Shown here in pieces: positions 1 through 7,745 of a stretch of DNA of 19,905 nt. Under the pieces are notes generated by a model. It did not search any database. It was not told the origin of the DNA and worked only from the letters and a program-made list of their open reading frames with translations. How positions within the stretch are numbered: the first letter of the stretch is position 1; each line of letters starts with the position of its first letter. A program made the translations under genes and the position numbers. Source of the DNA: Gemmatimonadota bacterium (GTDB lineage Bacteria > Gemmatimonadota > Gemmatimonadetes > Longimicrobiales > Gaopeijiaceae); contig PCCM01000103.1 in NCBI GenBank assembly GCA_002731735.1, positions 7,814 through 27,718 on the forward strand, given 5' to 3'.

Positions 1-200
1 TCGAACAGACGGACCATGGCTCGGAAGAGACGGCGATTGGCCTCCCGGTAGAACATGGACTCGTCGACGACCTCGACCGCTCTCGCGACCGCATCGTTGT
101 CGATGAGCATGCCGCCGAGGACCGAAAACTCGGCCTCCAGAGAGTACGGCGGCTGCCGATCGTATTCCGATGGTGCAGCAGGGATTGACGCAGTTTCCAT
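1..200 (-). CDS. dnaB: Replicative DNA helicase DnaB, N-terminal fragment (runs off window)
   Basis: Translating the minus strand from the ATG at 200-198 gives 66 codons open to the window edge. The segment PPYSLEAEFSVLGGMLIDND at about residues 18-37, followed by a stretch with FYREANRRLFRAM, is the typical start of the DnaB N-terminal domain, the helical region used in hexamer assembly and primase contact. DnaB is the ring helicase that unwinds DNA at the replication fork. The helicase motor domain lies outside the window. The ATG shares one base with the TGA stop of the upstream uracil-DNA glycosylase (TGATG), suggesting translational coupling. Identification rests on recognising the N-terminal pattern only; too short for an ORF caller with a length cut-off, but convincing. 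Confidence 0.88.
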   Translation of the reverse strand, partial: METASIPAAPSEYDRQPPYSLEAEFSVLGGMLIDNDAVARAVEVVDESMFYREANRRLFRAMVRLF

Positions 201-1009
201 CAGCTTCCGTCCATAACCTGTCGAAGGAGCTGGAAATCGTCCCACGTAGAGCGGGTCCAGCCCGCATTCCTCAGCAGCGCAGCGGGGTGATACGTGACCA
301 CCAACGGCACGCCCTCGTAGGCGTACACCGTGCCTCGGAGTTTTCCGAGCGGGCGGTTCGTCCCGGTGAGCAACTGCGCTGCGAAGGTACCAACAGCCAC
401 AATAACCTCTGGCGCAACCAAGGCAATCTGACGTTTCAAAAAAGGTGAGCAGTGCTCGATTTCGTCCGCCATGGGGTCTCGATTTCCGGGCGGCCGGCAC
501 TTGAGGACGTTGCAGATGTAGACCGAATCCTTCCTCGAGAGATCCACTGATGCGAGCAACAGATCCAAGAATTTGCCCGCTTGGCCGACAAAAGGCAGAC
601 CGGTACGGTCTTCGTTGGCACCGGGCGCCTCGCCTACCACCATGAGGCGCGCCCGCGGGTTTCCATCGGAGAAGACGACTCGAGTCCTTCCTTTGGCCAA
701 TCGGCACCGTTGGCAGGACTCGGCCACAACCGCGAGCTCGGAGTATTCGAAGCCCGCGAGATCGACCTCGCTTGCTGACGCGACCCCCGGCACCGGGAAC
801 TCCGCAGAACCGCGCTCTTTCGGATCGGCACCTACAGTCTCGCGTGAGGGGAGGCCTGACGGTTGACGGGCTCCACGACGGGCTTCACCGGCCGCCCGGA
901 GTACTTGCTCCCGTGTGAGCCCCTCGAGGAAAACCTCGTCGAGACCCAGATCCTCCCGCTGGCTCAGAAAACGTGCAAGATCTCGAATGTCTCGCGGTTC
1001 GGCACTCAC
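200..1009 (-). CDS. udg: Uracil-DNA glycosylase, family 4 (4Fe-4S type)
   Basis: 269 residues. Family-4 uracil-DNA glycosylases remove uracil from DNA in base-excision repair and carry a 4Fe-4S cluster. Visible hallmarks are the motif-1 segment GEAPGANED (126-134) followed by GLPFVGQAG (137-145), the segment ICNVLKCRPPGNRDP (165-179), and TYHPAALLRN (239-248). Four cysteines fit the cluster ligands: C99 and C102 (CxxC), C171 and C187. The first 80 residues are low-complexity and polar, longer than in compact thermophile homologues of about 200 residues; such N-terminal tails occur in several phyla. The start is GTG with GGAG 8 nt upstream. It overlaps the coaBC stop by 4 nt and its stop overlaps the dnaB start, so it is part of the same transcript. 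Confidence 0.93.
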   Translation of the reverse strand: MSAEPRDIRDLARFLSQREDLGLDEVFLEGLTREQVLRAAGEARRGARQPSGLPSRETVGADPKERGSAEFPVPGVASASEVDLAGFEYSELAVVAESCQRCRLAKGRTRVVFSDGNPRARLMVVGEAPGANEDRTGLPFVGQAGKFLDLLLASVDLSRKDSVYICNVLKCRPPGNRDPMADEIEHCSPFLKRQIALVAPEVIVAVGTFAAQLLTGTNRPLGKLRGTVYAYEGVPLVVTYHPAALLRNAGWTRSTWDDFQLLRQVMDGS

Positions 1010-2259
1010 CCGCTGGGCTCCGCGCCGGACTCCACAATCTCCGAAACGCGGTCCAGAATCATCTCTGCGACCTCGTCCTTGGCCAGGAGAGGAAGTTCCT
1101 CGGGCTCCCGGTCCACGCCGAGCAACACCACCCGGTTCGTGTCCACTTCGAATCCAGCGCCCTCCCCCTCCGCCTCATTGGCGACAATCATGTCGAAACC
1201 CTTGGACTCGAGCTTCGCCCGAGCGTTTTCCACGAGGGACGTCGTCTCGAGGGCGAACCCGACTGAAACAGATCCGGCCTTCCGCGCTGCACGAGTCTCC
1301 CCCGCCACGTCTGGATTCTCAGCGAGCGCGAGCGTCATCTCTGGACCCACGTCGGCCCGCTTCAGCTTTTCTTCGGAGGAGTTCGCCGGGCGGTAGTCCG
1401 CCACTGCGGAAGCAAAAACTGATACGTCTGCCTCGGGTAGGAGCTCGGAAACACATTGGAGCATCTCCCGGGCGGTCTCAACACTGAGCACCTCCACACC
1501 GTAGGGAACCGGCAACGACACTGGGCCCGCAACAACCGTCACGTCGGCTCCCCGACGCCGCGCAGCAGCAGCCAACGCGAAACCCATCCTGCCCGAGGAC
1601 CGATTGCCGATGAACCTCACGGGATCGATTGCTTCTCGTGTAGGCCCGGCCGTGATGACCACCTTCTTCCCCCGCAGCGGAGACGCCTCTGACAGCGCCC
1701 GGCCGATCTCTTCGACGATCTCGTGCGGCTCGAGCATCCGCCCAGGGCCGCTCCCCTCACCGGCTGCCAGCGGCCCGGTTCCGGGGCCCGCTATACGGTA
1801 AGACAGCACCTCGCCCAAGTGACGGAGGTTGGTCTGCGTCTGCGGGTGGGAATACATCCGGTCGTTCATCGCCGGGCAGATGAGGACCGGGGCCCTCGTC
1901 GCCAGTAGCGTCGTCGTGAGCAGGTCGTCCGCCCGCCCATGGGCCGCCCTAGCAATGAGGTCGGCGGTCGCCGGTGCCACACACACTACGTCAGCCTCCG
2001 ACCCCAGCTTGATGTGGAGAGCAGCTCCGTCGGTGGAGAACAGTTCGGTCGCGGTGGATCGTCCTGTAACCGCATCGAACGAGAGAGGTCGGATGAACTC
2101 TTCGGCCCCGGCGGTAAGAATCGTGTCGACCTCCGCGCCGAGCCGCGTCAGGTCCCGCGCAAGCTGAACAGCCTTATAGGCGGCGACGCCCCCTGTGACG
2201 CCGAGGACGATGCTTCGTCCCTCCCACGGGCGTCGGGGGTGAAGTACAGGTCCGGGCAA
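1006..2259 (-). CDS. coaBC: Bifunctional phosphopantothenoylcysteine decarboxylase / phosphopantothenate-cysteine ligase
   Basis: 417 residues; two steps of coenzyme A synthesis in one cytoplasmic flavoprotein. The N-terminal CoaC half has a GVTGGVAAYKA segment (20-30), the active-site histidine in LHIKL (81-85), and the PAMN motif (129-132) that binds the pantothenoyl group. The C-terminal CoaB half shows ITAGPTREAIDPVRFIGNRS (202-221), the CTP/ligase region AVADYRP (285-291), and KLKR (298-301). The length matches the usual about 400 residues. The start is TTG at 2259 with AGGAG 8 nt upstream; no better start is in frame before the GVTGG motif. It sits between rpoZ and the glycosylase, and its stop overlaps the latter's GTG. 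The rpoZ-coaBC order is common in many bacteria. Confidence 0.95.
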   Translation of the reverse strand: MPGPVLHPRRPWEGRSIVLGVTGGVAAYKAVQLARDLTRLGAEVDTILTAGAEEFIRPLSFDAVTGRSTATELFSTDGAALHIKLGSEADVVCVAPATADLIARAAHGRADDLLTTTLLATRAPVLICPAMNDRMYSHPQTQTNLRHLGEVLSYRIAGPGTGPLAAGEGSGPGRMLEPHEIVEEIGRALSEASPLRGKKVVITAGPTREAIDPVRFIGNRSSGRMGFALAAAARRRGADVTVVAGPVSLPVPYGVEVLSVETAREMLQCVSELLPEADVSVFASAVADYRPANSSEEKLKRADVGPEMTLALAENPDVAGETRAARKAGSVSVGFALETTSLVENARAKLESKGFDMIVANEAEGEGAGFEVDTNRVVLLGVDREPEELPLLAKDEVAEMILDRVSEIVESGAEPSG

Positions 2260-2310
2260 CGCACTCGCTCCTGGCTACCGTTCCGCGGTGAGTGGCCCGC
2301 CTACCGAGAC

Positions 2311-2526
2311 TTAGTCTTCCCGGCGCCTGCGAGCGACCAGGCGGAACTCGATCTGACCCGAAGTGAGGGCCTCGAGGGACTTGGTGGTGAGTTTCTTCTC
2401 TTCCCCGAGGGGGAGGGTCTCTCTAGGCAGGGAATTGAGCTCCCGAGCGTACTTCGCCGCCACGAGCACGCCGAGGTACTTGCTCTGCGTGTGTCGGGCG
2501 GACTCGTCGGGCGTGAATACGCGCAT
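2311..2526 (-). CDS. rpoZ: DNA-directed RNA polymerase omega subunit
   Basis: 71 residues. Omega is the small RNA polymerase subunit that binds beta-prime and assists assembly. The core segment KYLGVLVAAKYARELNSLP (16-34) matches the helix typical of omega (VLVAAKRARQL in other species). The C-terminal part IEFRLVARRRRED is basic and lacks the long tail of proteobacterial omega, so this is a short form. The ATG start has AGGAG 7 nt upstream. Position between gmk and coaBC is the standard neighbourhood, which supports a call that the short sequence alone would make only likely. Confidence 0.9.
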   Translation of the reverse strand: MRVFTPDESARHTQSKYLGVLVAAKYARELNSLPRETLPLGEEKKLTTKSLEALTSGQIEFRLVARRRRED

Positions 2527-2583
2527 GATGAAGCTCCTGGGCCTAGCCCTCTATGTGGTTCTCTTACAGACGCTTGCATCGCG

Positions 2584-3252
2584 TCACTTTGTCGCGGAGT
2601 CCGAATCATCCGCGAGAATCTGATCAATCTGGCGTTGAAGTTGGCGAATCCGGTTCGATAAGTCGATGGCTCGATCGGTCCGAAGGTCTTCGCCCTGCAC
2701 GATGCCTCGAACGTCGTCGATCGCTTGGTCCAACTTCTCGTTCACAACAACGTAGTCGAATTCAGACGCCTTCTCCAGCTCTCCTCGGGCGTTCTTGAGC
2801 CGCCGGGTCAAGGTGTCTTCTCCCTCGGTGCCCCGGTCGCGGAGACGTTCCCGGAGCGCGTCCGCCGAGGGCGGAAGCACGAACACGAGAACCGCGTCCG
2901 CGACATGCTCGCGCACCTGCATCGCACCCTGGACGTCGACATCCAGAATCAAGAAACGCCCCTGTTCTTGCGCGTCCTGGAGTGCCTTCCGGGACGTCCC
3001 GTACAGGTGGCCGTGCACCTTGGCCCATTCCACGAATTCGTCCGCTTCGATCATCGCGCGGAAGGCCGGCTCGGAAAGGAAGTGGTAGTCGACGCCGTCC
3101 ACCTCGTGGTCCCGGGCGGGGCGGGTCGTCGCGGAAACCGAGAAGACCACGTCCTCACCGCGCTCTACCAACGCTTTCGCGATCGTCGTTTTTCCGGCGC
3201 CGCTGGGCGCAGACAGCACAACAGGGTACGTCGCGTGCTGGAGCGAACTCAT
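2584..3252 (-). CDS. gmk: Guanylate kinase
   Basis: 222 residues. Phosphorylates GMP to GDP with ATP, in purine nucleotide supply. The P-loop APSGAGKTT is at 15-23; the GMP-binding segment SATTRPARDHEVDGVDYHF covers 40-58, with the guanine-contacting arginines and tyrosine; LILDVDVQGA (101-110) is the strand that follows the GMP-binding domain; the lid region with RLRDRGTEGEDTLTRRL is at 136-152. Length is normal (about 200), with an extra charged helical tail of about 25 residues rich in R and Q. The start ATG overlaps the yicC stop by 4 nt and has GGAG 8 nt upstream inside yicC. Co-transcription with yicC and rpoZ is the usual arrangement. Confidence 0.96.
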   Translation of the reverse strand: MSSLQHATYPVVLSAPSGAGKTTIAKALVERGEDVVFSVSATTRPARDHEVDGVDYHFLSEPAFRAMIEADEFVEWAKVHGHLYGTSRKALQDAQEQGRFLILDVDVQGAMQVREHVADAVLVFVLPPSADALRERLRDRGTEGEDTLTRRLKNARGELEKASEFDYVVVNEKLDQAIDDVRGIVQGEDLRTDRAIDLSNRIRQLQRQIDQILADDSDSATK

Positions 3253-4142
3253 TCGACGTTCTCCACCTGCTCCCGAAGACGTTCGACGTCCTCCTTGAGA
3301 GCGACGGCGGTCTGGGCGATCTGCGCGTCGTTGGCCTTGGATCCGATCGTATTGGCTTCCCGGTTCATCTCCTGGATGAGGAAGCCCAGCCTCTTCCCGA
3401 CCGGCTCACTGGCATCGGCTTGTAGCGTCTCATGGAACAGTTCGAGGTGGGAGTGGAATCGAACGACTTCTTCGTTGAGATCCCACTTCTCGGCGAGGTA
3501 GGCGATCTCTCTCGCCAGGCGCTCCTCATCGACAGAAAGGGTCTCGGTGAGCTCGGCCACCGCGGCCCGCAACCGATCGCGCTCCGCGACCAGGCGTTCC
3601 GGGGCATGTTTCTCGACTCGGAGGAGCGCCTCGTCGATGGCTTGCAGATGTTCTTCCAGGTCTCGTTGGAGCCGGGTTCCCTCGGCTTCCCTCAACGCCA
3701 CCACCTCGGTAGCCGCGGCTTGTGTGAGCCGGTGGATCACCTCCGCCTCTACCTGGTCCGACGCACTTCCCGGATCCGGAGCGCGGAAAATCTCACCGAA
3801 CCGGGAGACATGGGACAGATCTACCGGCGCCTCGACCCCGAGTTCGCGCCGAAGCGTCTCAAGAAGCTCACCGTACCGCTTTGCGCGCTCCAGATCCAAT
3901 TCCGGGAGCGTGTCGTTCGCTTCCCTCGTATCCCGATCGATGGACAACGTGTACGTGACGTGACCCCGACTGACGAAAGGCCTGAGCCAGGACTGGATAT
4001 CGCCCTCGAGTCGATCGAACCCCGTTGGAGTTCGAATGTTGGCGTTGAAGAAGCGATGATTGACGGTCTTGATCTCGACGCGCACGACGCCGGCCGCGGT
4101 CACTTCCTCAGCCTCTCCGAAGCCGGTCATGCTTCTGATCAT
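3249..4142 (-). CDS. yicC: YicC/YloC family endoribonuclease
   Basis: 297 residues, the normal family length. The N-terminus MIRSMTGFGEAE and the segment VEIKTVNHRFFN (about 22-33) are the signature of the YicC-like N-terminal domain; the C-terminal DUF1732 domain is marked by RLGFLIQEMNREANTIGSKA starting at 251. Family members are RNA-binding oligomeric proteins, reported as endoribonucleases in E. coli. The ATG at 4142 is used; the second ATG at 4130 (MTGFG) is also possible, as many homologues begin there, and neither has a strong ribosome site. It is the first gene of the housekeeping run, and a 20-codon reading frame just upstream may couple it to the outer-membrane protein gene. Confidence 0.93.
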   Translation of the reverse strand: MIRSMTGFGEAEEVTAAGVVRVEIKTVNHRFFNANIRTPTGFDRLEGDIQSWLRPFVSRGHVTYTLSIDRDTREANDTLPELDLERAKRYGELLETLRRELGVEAPVDLSHVSRFGEIFRAPDPGSASDQVEAEVIHRLTQAAATEVVALREAEGTRLQRDLEEHLQAIDEALLRVEKHAPERLVAERDRLRAAVAELTETLSVDEERLAREIAYLAEKWDLNEEVVRFHSHLELFHETLQADASEPVGKRLGFLIQEMNREANTIGSKANDAQIAQTAVALKEDVERLREQVENVE

Positions 4143-4200
4143 CTAGCGTATCCCAAAATTGATCTTCGGTTCACGAGATTTTGCATCACAAGACTTCTCA

Positions 4201-6129
4201 TCAGTTGTTCATGGTCCAGCGCACACCGTACAGCGTTCGAGCTTGAGGCTGCTGGCGGTCCGGGAAATCGATGTTGTCGGCCTTGCGCCTGACGTTTTCC
4301 CAGCGGATGAAGAGGTTGAGCGCGACCACCCGCACCTGAATATGGACGTACCACTCCTCCGACCGAGGCACCACGATGAGATTCGGGACTGCACCCCCGC
4401 CGGGCTCCGGAATCCCGATCGGCATGAGATCTCGGCTGGTCACACCGAGTCCACCCCACAATTCCAGATTTCGCGATTCCTTGAAAACTCCATGATACGT
4501 GACCGTCCCGTCCCACAGACGCCTCGGAAGGTACGGGAGATCCTGATCCCACGCTTGAACGGCCCCCTGCAACATGAACCCTTCCCAGGGAAAGGGAATC
4601 GGCATGCTTACCGCCGCCTCGAAGCCCAGTCGGTCCCCTCCTGGCGAAGCGATCCCCTCGGGGTCGAGAACGAGTCCCAGGGGGCGGATCGAATCCGCCC
4701 CCATATACAGCCCGGCTCCGGAGAGATGGATGCCTCGCCAAGAGAACCGGCCGCCGGCGCGGATCCCCGTGCGGTCCGTGAAACGTGGACGCGGTCTCTC
4801 CAGTGGGTCTCCCTGAAACGGTGGGCCGGGCCTGAGAGACCGAAGGTAGGCTTCGTATTCCGACACGAACGGCGCCCCGGTCTCTCCATCCTCATAGGAG
4901 GCGAATAGAGAAAAACCCCAGAGCTGCTCCGTTTCGATCCTCGCCCTCCAGGACGGGTAGTAGCCATTCGCCCAGCGTTCGACGCGCAGCAATCCATCCA
5001 GTGATGCCACCGGGCCTCGGGCGCTTCCCGCCGCTAGTTCAAGATTAGCACCCGGCCCGCCGTGCCCGGAGAATTTGCGAGCGGTGCCTTGGGCCCACAG
5101 GTTTCTGCGGGTGTATTGTGTCCGAATTCCCAATTGGGTACGACGGGTATCGAGGCCACCGTAAATCGGGTCCTCCGGGCCGCCGGCCAACGACGAAGCA
5201 CCCCAATAACCCTCCCCGATCAACCCCTCCGCGAGACGCCACCGCGCTCGAATATTCCAGTCGTTCCGCGTCAGGCCAGTGGCGAGGTTAAGGACCTCCG
5301 TGCGTGGAGCGAATCGCCTCATCTCCGCCACGATCCCACCCCGATCCCCTATGGCGAGCGAGTAACGGAGCCCGATACCGCTCAGGGTACCGCCCGCCGA
5401 CAGGCCGGGGCCTCGCGTCTCCAGCCGGTCGAAGGCGAGGGTGAACGACCCCTTGAATACGTTGGGATGAACGAAAACCCCGCTGAGGATATTGGTCCCT
5501 AAATCTCCGGTTCCTACCTGTAGGAGTGTGGCTGGATCCGGTGATATCGGCTCTCTGGTCCTGAGGTTGATACGCAGCTCTCCCGGGTGTCGCTCCACTT
5601 GGACCTCTTCGAAGCCCGCGAGGCCGATTCGGGCCAGGTCGGGCACTCCGCCATCGAGGGGGAGCCACTCGAAGCCATCCCAAAAGACCCTTATGCGGCC
5701 GCCTCCCGCCCCGAAAGCCATCACCGTGACCGGGGTCCCGTAGTCACCCCCTCGGAGCGTGATCACGCCCGGAATCAGGGCGACGAGCTCAGCCAGTGTG
5801 AGCGCTCTCGTCGACAGGAGCGCATCACGATCCCACGACCAGATGGCCAACCCGTACGAGGGCCCCACACCGGACGAGATCACCGGCAGTATCTTCGGTG
5901 CTACCTTGCCTGAATCGGCGAGGATTTCACTGGAATCGGCGAGGATCGCGCTTGAATCAGCCTCGGCCAGCTCGGGTTCCAGTCCGGTAGAATCCGCTCC
6001 GATCAGAATCGTGTCCGGGGGTGGGCCCCCAATGCCAGGAATCTGCGCCACCGCGACCGTGGGGATGACGGCTACCGAAAGTATCACTGCGGTAAGAGCC
6101 AGCGGCACGGCAAACAAAGCTGCCTTCAA
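4201..6129 (-). CDS. Outer-membrane protein with TonB-dependent-receptor plug-like domain
   Basis: About 642 residues from the chosen TTG at 6129. This start gives a textbook signal peptide: MKAALF, a long hydrophobic stretch, then cleavage after TVAVA (residue 28) before QIPG. A reading frame without stops continues upstream to 6375, but that part overlaps pepA and a hairpin, so I rejected it. Residues 56-75 are a short Asp/Ser linker built on a 7-residue repeat (ILADSSE-type). Residues about 106-193 resemble a receptor plug: LTLAELVALIPGVITLRGGD, then FWDGFEWLPLDGG and GFEEVQVERHPGELRINLRT. The rest, rich in alternating aromatic strands (RWRLAEGLIGEGYWG and similar), fits a beta barrel. No TonB box is obvious and it is smaller than most receptors; substrate unknown. 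The start codon choice is uncertain. Confidence 0.72.
   Translation of the reverse strand: MKAALFAVPLALTAVILSVAVIPTVAVAQIPGIGGPPPDTILIGADSTGLEPELAEADSSAILADSSEILADSGKVAPKILPVISSGVGPSYGLAIWSWDRDALLSTRALTLAELVALIPGVITLRGGDYGTPVTVMAFGAGGGRIRVFWDGFEWLPLDGGVPDLARIGLAGFEEVQVERHPGELRINLRTREPISPDPATLLQVGTGDLGTNILSGVFVHPNVFKGSFTLAFDRLETRGPGLSAGGTLSGIGLRYSLAIGDRGGIVAEMRRFAPRTEVLNLATGLTRNDWNIRARWRLAEGLIGEGYWGASSLAGGPEDPIYGGLDTRRTQLGIRTQYTRRNLWAQGTARKFSGHGGPGANLELAAGSARGPVASLDGLLRVERWANGYYPSWRARIETEQLWGFSLFASYEDGETGAPFVSEYEAYLRSLRPGPPFQGDPLERPRPRFTDRTGIRAGGRFSWRGIHLSGAGLYMGADSIRPLGLVLDPEGIASPGGDRLGFEAAVSMPIPFPWEGFMLQGAVQAWDQDLPYLPRRLWDGTVTYHGVFKESRNLELWGGLGVTSRDLMPIGIPEPGGGAVPNLIVVPRSEEWYVHIQVRVVALNLFIRWENVRRKADNIDFPDRQQPQARTLYGVRWTMNN
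5912..5967. repeat. 21-bp tandem repeat inside the outer-membrane protein gene
   Basis: The 14-mer gaatcggcgaggat occurs at 5912-5925 and again at 5933-5946, with a decayed third unit (gaatcagcctcgg) from 5954; the period is 21 bp, seven codons. It encodes the Ser/Asp-rich linker between the signal peptide and the plug domain. Likely produced by replication slippage; copy number may vary between strains. Confidence 0.7.
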
Positions 6130-6169
6130 GAGAGAGAGCTTGGTCGTCGCTCGGGCTCCAACGCAGAAC

Positions 6170-6193
6170 GCCCCGGCCTTGTGAGCCCGGGGC
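6170..6193 (-). terminator. Hairpin after pepA, probable weak terminator
   Basis: Perfect 7-bp stem gccccgg / ccggggc with a 10-nt loop, lying 25 nt past the pepA stop on the minus strand. The bases after it read GTTCTGCGTT, only moderately T-rich, so termination may be partial. It lies inside the open frame extending the outer-membrane protein upstream, which argues that the latter gene starts downstream of it. Confidence 0.5.
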
Positions 6194-6218
6194 AAGAGAA
6201 ATCGTCGGAAGGGTCCCC

Positions 6219-7730
6219 TCACCCCGCTCGACTCCGCACCCAATCGACGAGAAGCCTGGTCGGGAATCCGGCGGCCCCTTTCCTCTGGTACGAGAGCTTG
6301 CCTTCCCCGTAGGCCGTACCCGCGATATCGAGATGCGCCCAACGGCATTCCCCCACGAATTCTTTCAAGAAACAAGCCGCTGTAACGCTCCCGCCCGCCC
6401 GGCCTCCGACGTTGACGAGGTCCGCGACCTGGCTATCGATCTGCCGCCGATAGTCATCCCAGAGGGGGAGAGGCCAACAGCGCTCCCCGGACCGGTCTCC
6501 TGCGTCCCTCAACTCCTCAATCAGATCGTCATCCGTGCTGAAGACGGCTGCGGCGTGGTGGCCCAACGCGATAACGACGGACCCTGTAAGTGTGGCACAG
6601 TCAACAATCGCAGACGGGTTGAAGGTCTGGGCATAAGAAAGCGCATCCGCCAGAATCAAGCGCCCTTCAGCGTCGGTGTTGACCACCTCGATTGTCTTGC
6701 CCTCCCGCGACCCGATGATGTCGCCCGGCTTCATGGCCCGGCCGTTGAGGAGGTTCTCGGACGACGGCACGATCCCCACGACATTGAGGGGAACGTTCAA
6801 CTCGCCGACTGCCTGCATCGCCCCAATGACGGCCGCACCCCCGGACATGTCGAAGATCATATCCTCCATGCCGCCGGCGGGTTTGATCGAGATCCCCCCC
6901 GCATCGAACGTGAGCCCCTTCCCGACCAGGACCAGGGGCGCTTCGCCGTCCGGTCCTCCGTTGTGGCGCAGTACGATCAGGCGTGGTTCCTGATCCGATC
7001 CCTGAGCCACGGACAGGAGCGCATGCATACGCTCGGCCTCGAGTTCTTCAGGCCCTAGGACCGTGACCTCCAGGCCTCGCTCACCGGCCATTCTCGAGGC
7101 TTCATCGGCAAGATGCGAAGGCGTCGCGACGTTTCCCGGTCGCGATTGCAGGGTCCGGGCAAAGTTGGCGGCCCGTCCCACGGCTCCGCCCGCCTCGACC
7201 CCGGTCTGGCCCGCATCCATGTCGTCAGGGTCGACCATGACATCGAAGTCCACCACGTCGACGCGAGCGTCGCCCTCATCCGGGCTCTTCATCTCCGTGA
7301 ATCGCCACGCCGCCAGGACGGCTCCTTCGGTGGCGGCTTGTGCGGAATCCGCGGACACATCTGATCCAAGATATGCTGTAAGGGCCGAGACCCCGACGGA
7401 CTCCGCAGCCCGAACCGCATGGCCCGCAAAACGTCTCTTGGCCTCCAGGTCGAACTCCGACGGCTTTCCAGCCCCGAGAAGAAGCACACGCCTGGGCCCG
7501 CCGCCCTCCTTTAGATAGACAAGAGCGCTCTCGCCCGGCTCGTGTTTTAGATCTTCCGCCGGACAAACACCGGAAATCACCTCTGAGAGACCGGCTGGCG
7601 CCAGAACCTCGGCCTTGTGGTCCCGAGTCTCGTCCTGGGACTCGTGAACGGGAAGGACAAGGAGCGGTGTATCGTGGCTGACCGCTCCGGCCGACGAAAC
7701 GTGCCCAACGTTCATGAGGTTCGCGCCCAC
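6219..7730 (-). CDS. pepA: Leucyl aminopeptidase (M17 family)
   Basis: 503 residues, the usual size for M17. A cytosolic two-metal aminopeptidase that removes N-terminal residues from peptides. The C-terminal catalytic half carries the family signature NTDAEGRL (351-358). Visible metal ligands and catalytic residues are K271, D276, D294, D353 and E355, with catalytic K283 and R357, all present. The N-terminal half (1-180) is the variable macro-like domain. The start is GTG at 7730 with a G-rich ribosome site (GGTGGGGGGC) about 8 nt upstream that lies in the 15-nt gap after icd; an ATG at residue 6 is a weaker alternative. Follows icd closely, so probably co-transcribed. Confidence 0.95.
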   Translation of the reverse strand: MGANLMNVGHVSSAGAVSHDTPLLVLPVHESQDETRDHKAEVLAPAGLSEVISGVCPAEDLKHEPGESALVYLKEGGGPRRVLLLGAGKPSEFDLEAKRRFAGHAVRAAESVGVSALTAYLGSDVSADSAQAATEGAVLAAWRFTEMKSPDEGDARVDVVDFDVMVDPDDMDAGQTGVEAGGAVGRAANFARTLQSRPGNVATPSHLADEASRMAGERGLEVTVLGPEELEAERMHALLSVAQGSDQEPRLIVLRHNGGPDGEAPLVLVGKGLTFDAGGISIKPAGGMEDMIFDMSGGAAVIGAMQAVGELNVPLNVVGIVPSSENLLNGRAMKPGDIIGSREGKTIEVVNTDAEGRLILADALSYAQTFNPSAIVDCATLTGSVVIALGHHAAAVFSTDDDLIEELRDAGDRSGERCWPLPLWDDYRRQIDSQVADLVNVGGRAGGSVTAACFLKEFVGECRWAHLDIAGTAYGEGKLSYQRKGAAGFPTRLLVDWVRSRAG

Positions 7731-7745
7731 CTATTCGCCCCCCAC

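Noticed and set aside
1939..2661. Long plus-strand frames opposite coaBC, gmk, yicC and others
   Set aside because: They are stop-poor antisense frames of GC-rich genes, show no recognisable motif, and lie opposite proteins with clear family signatures.
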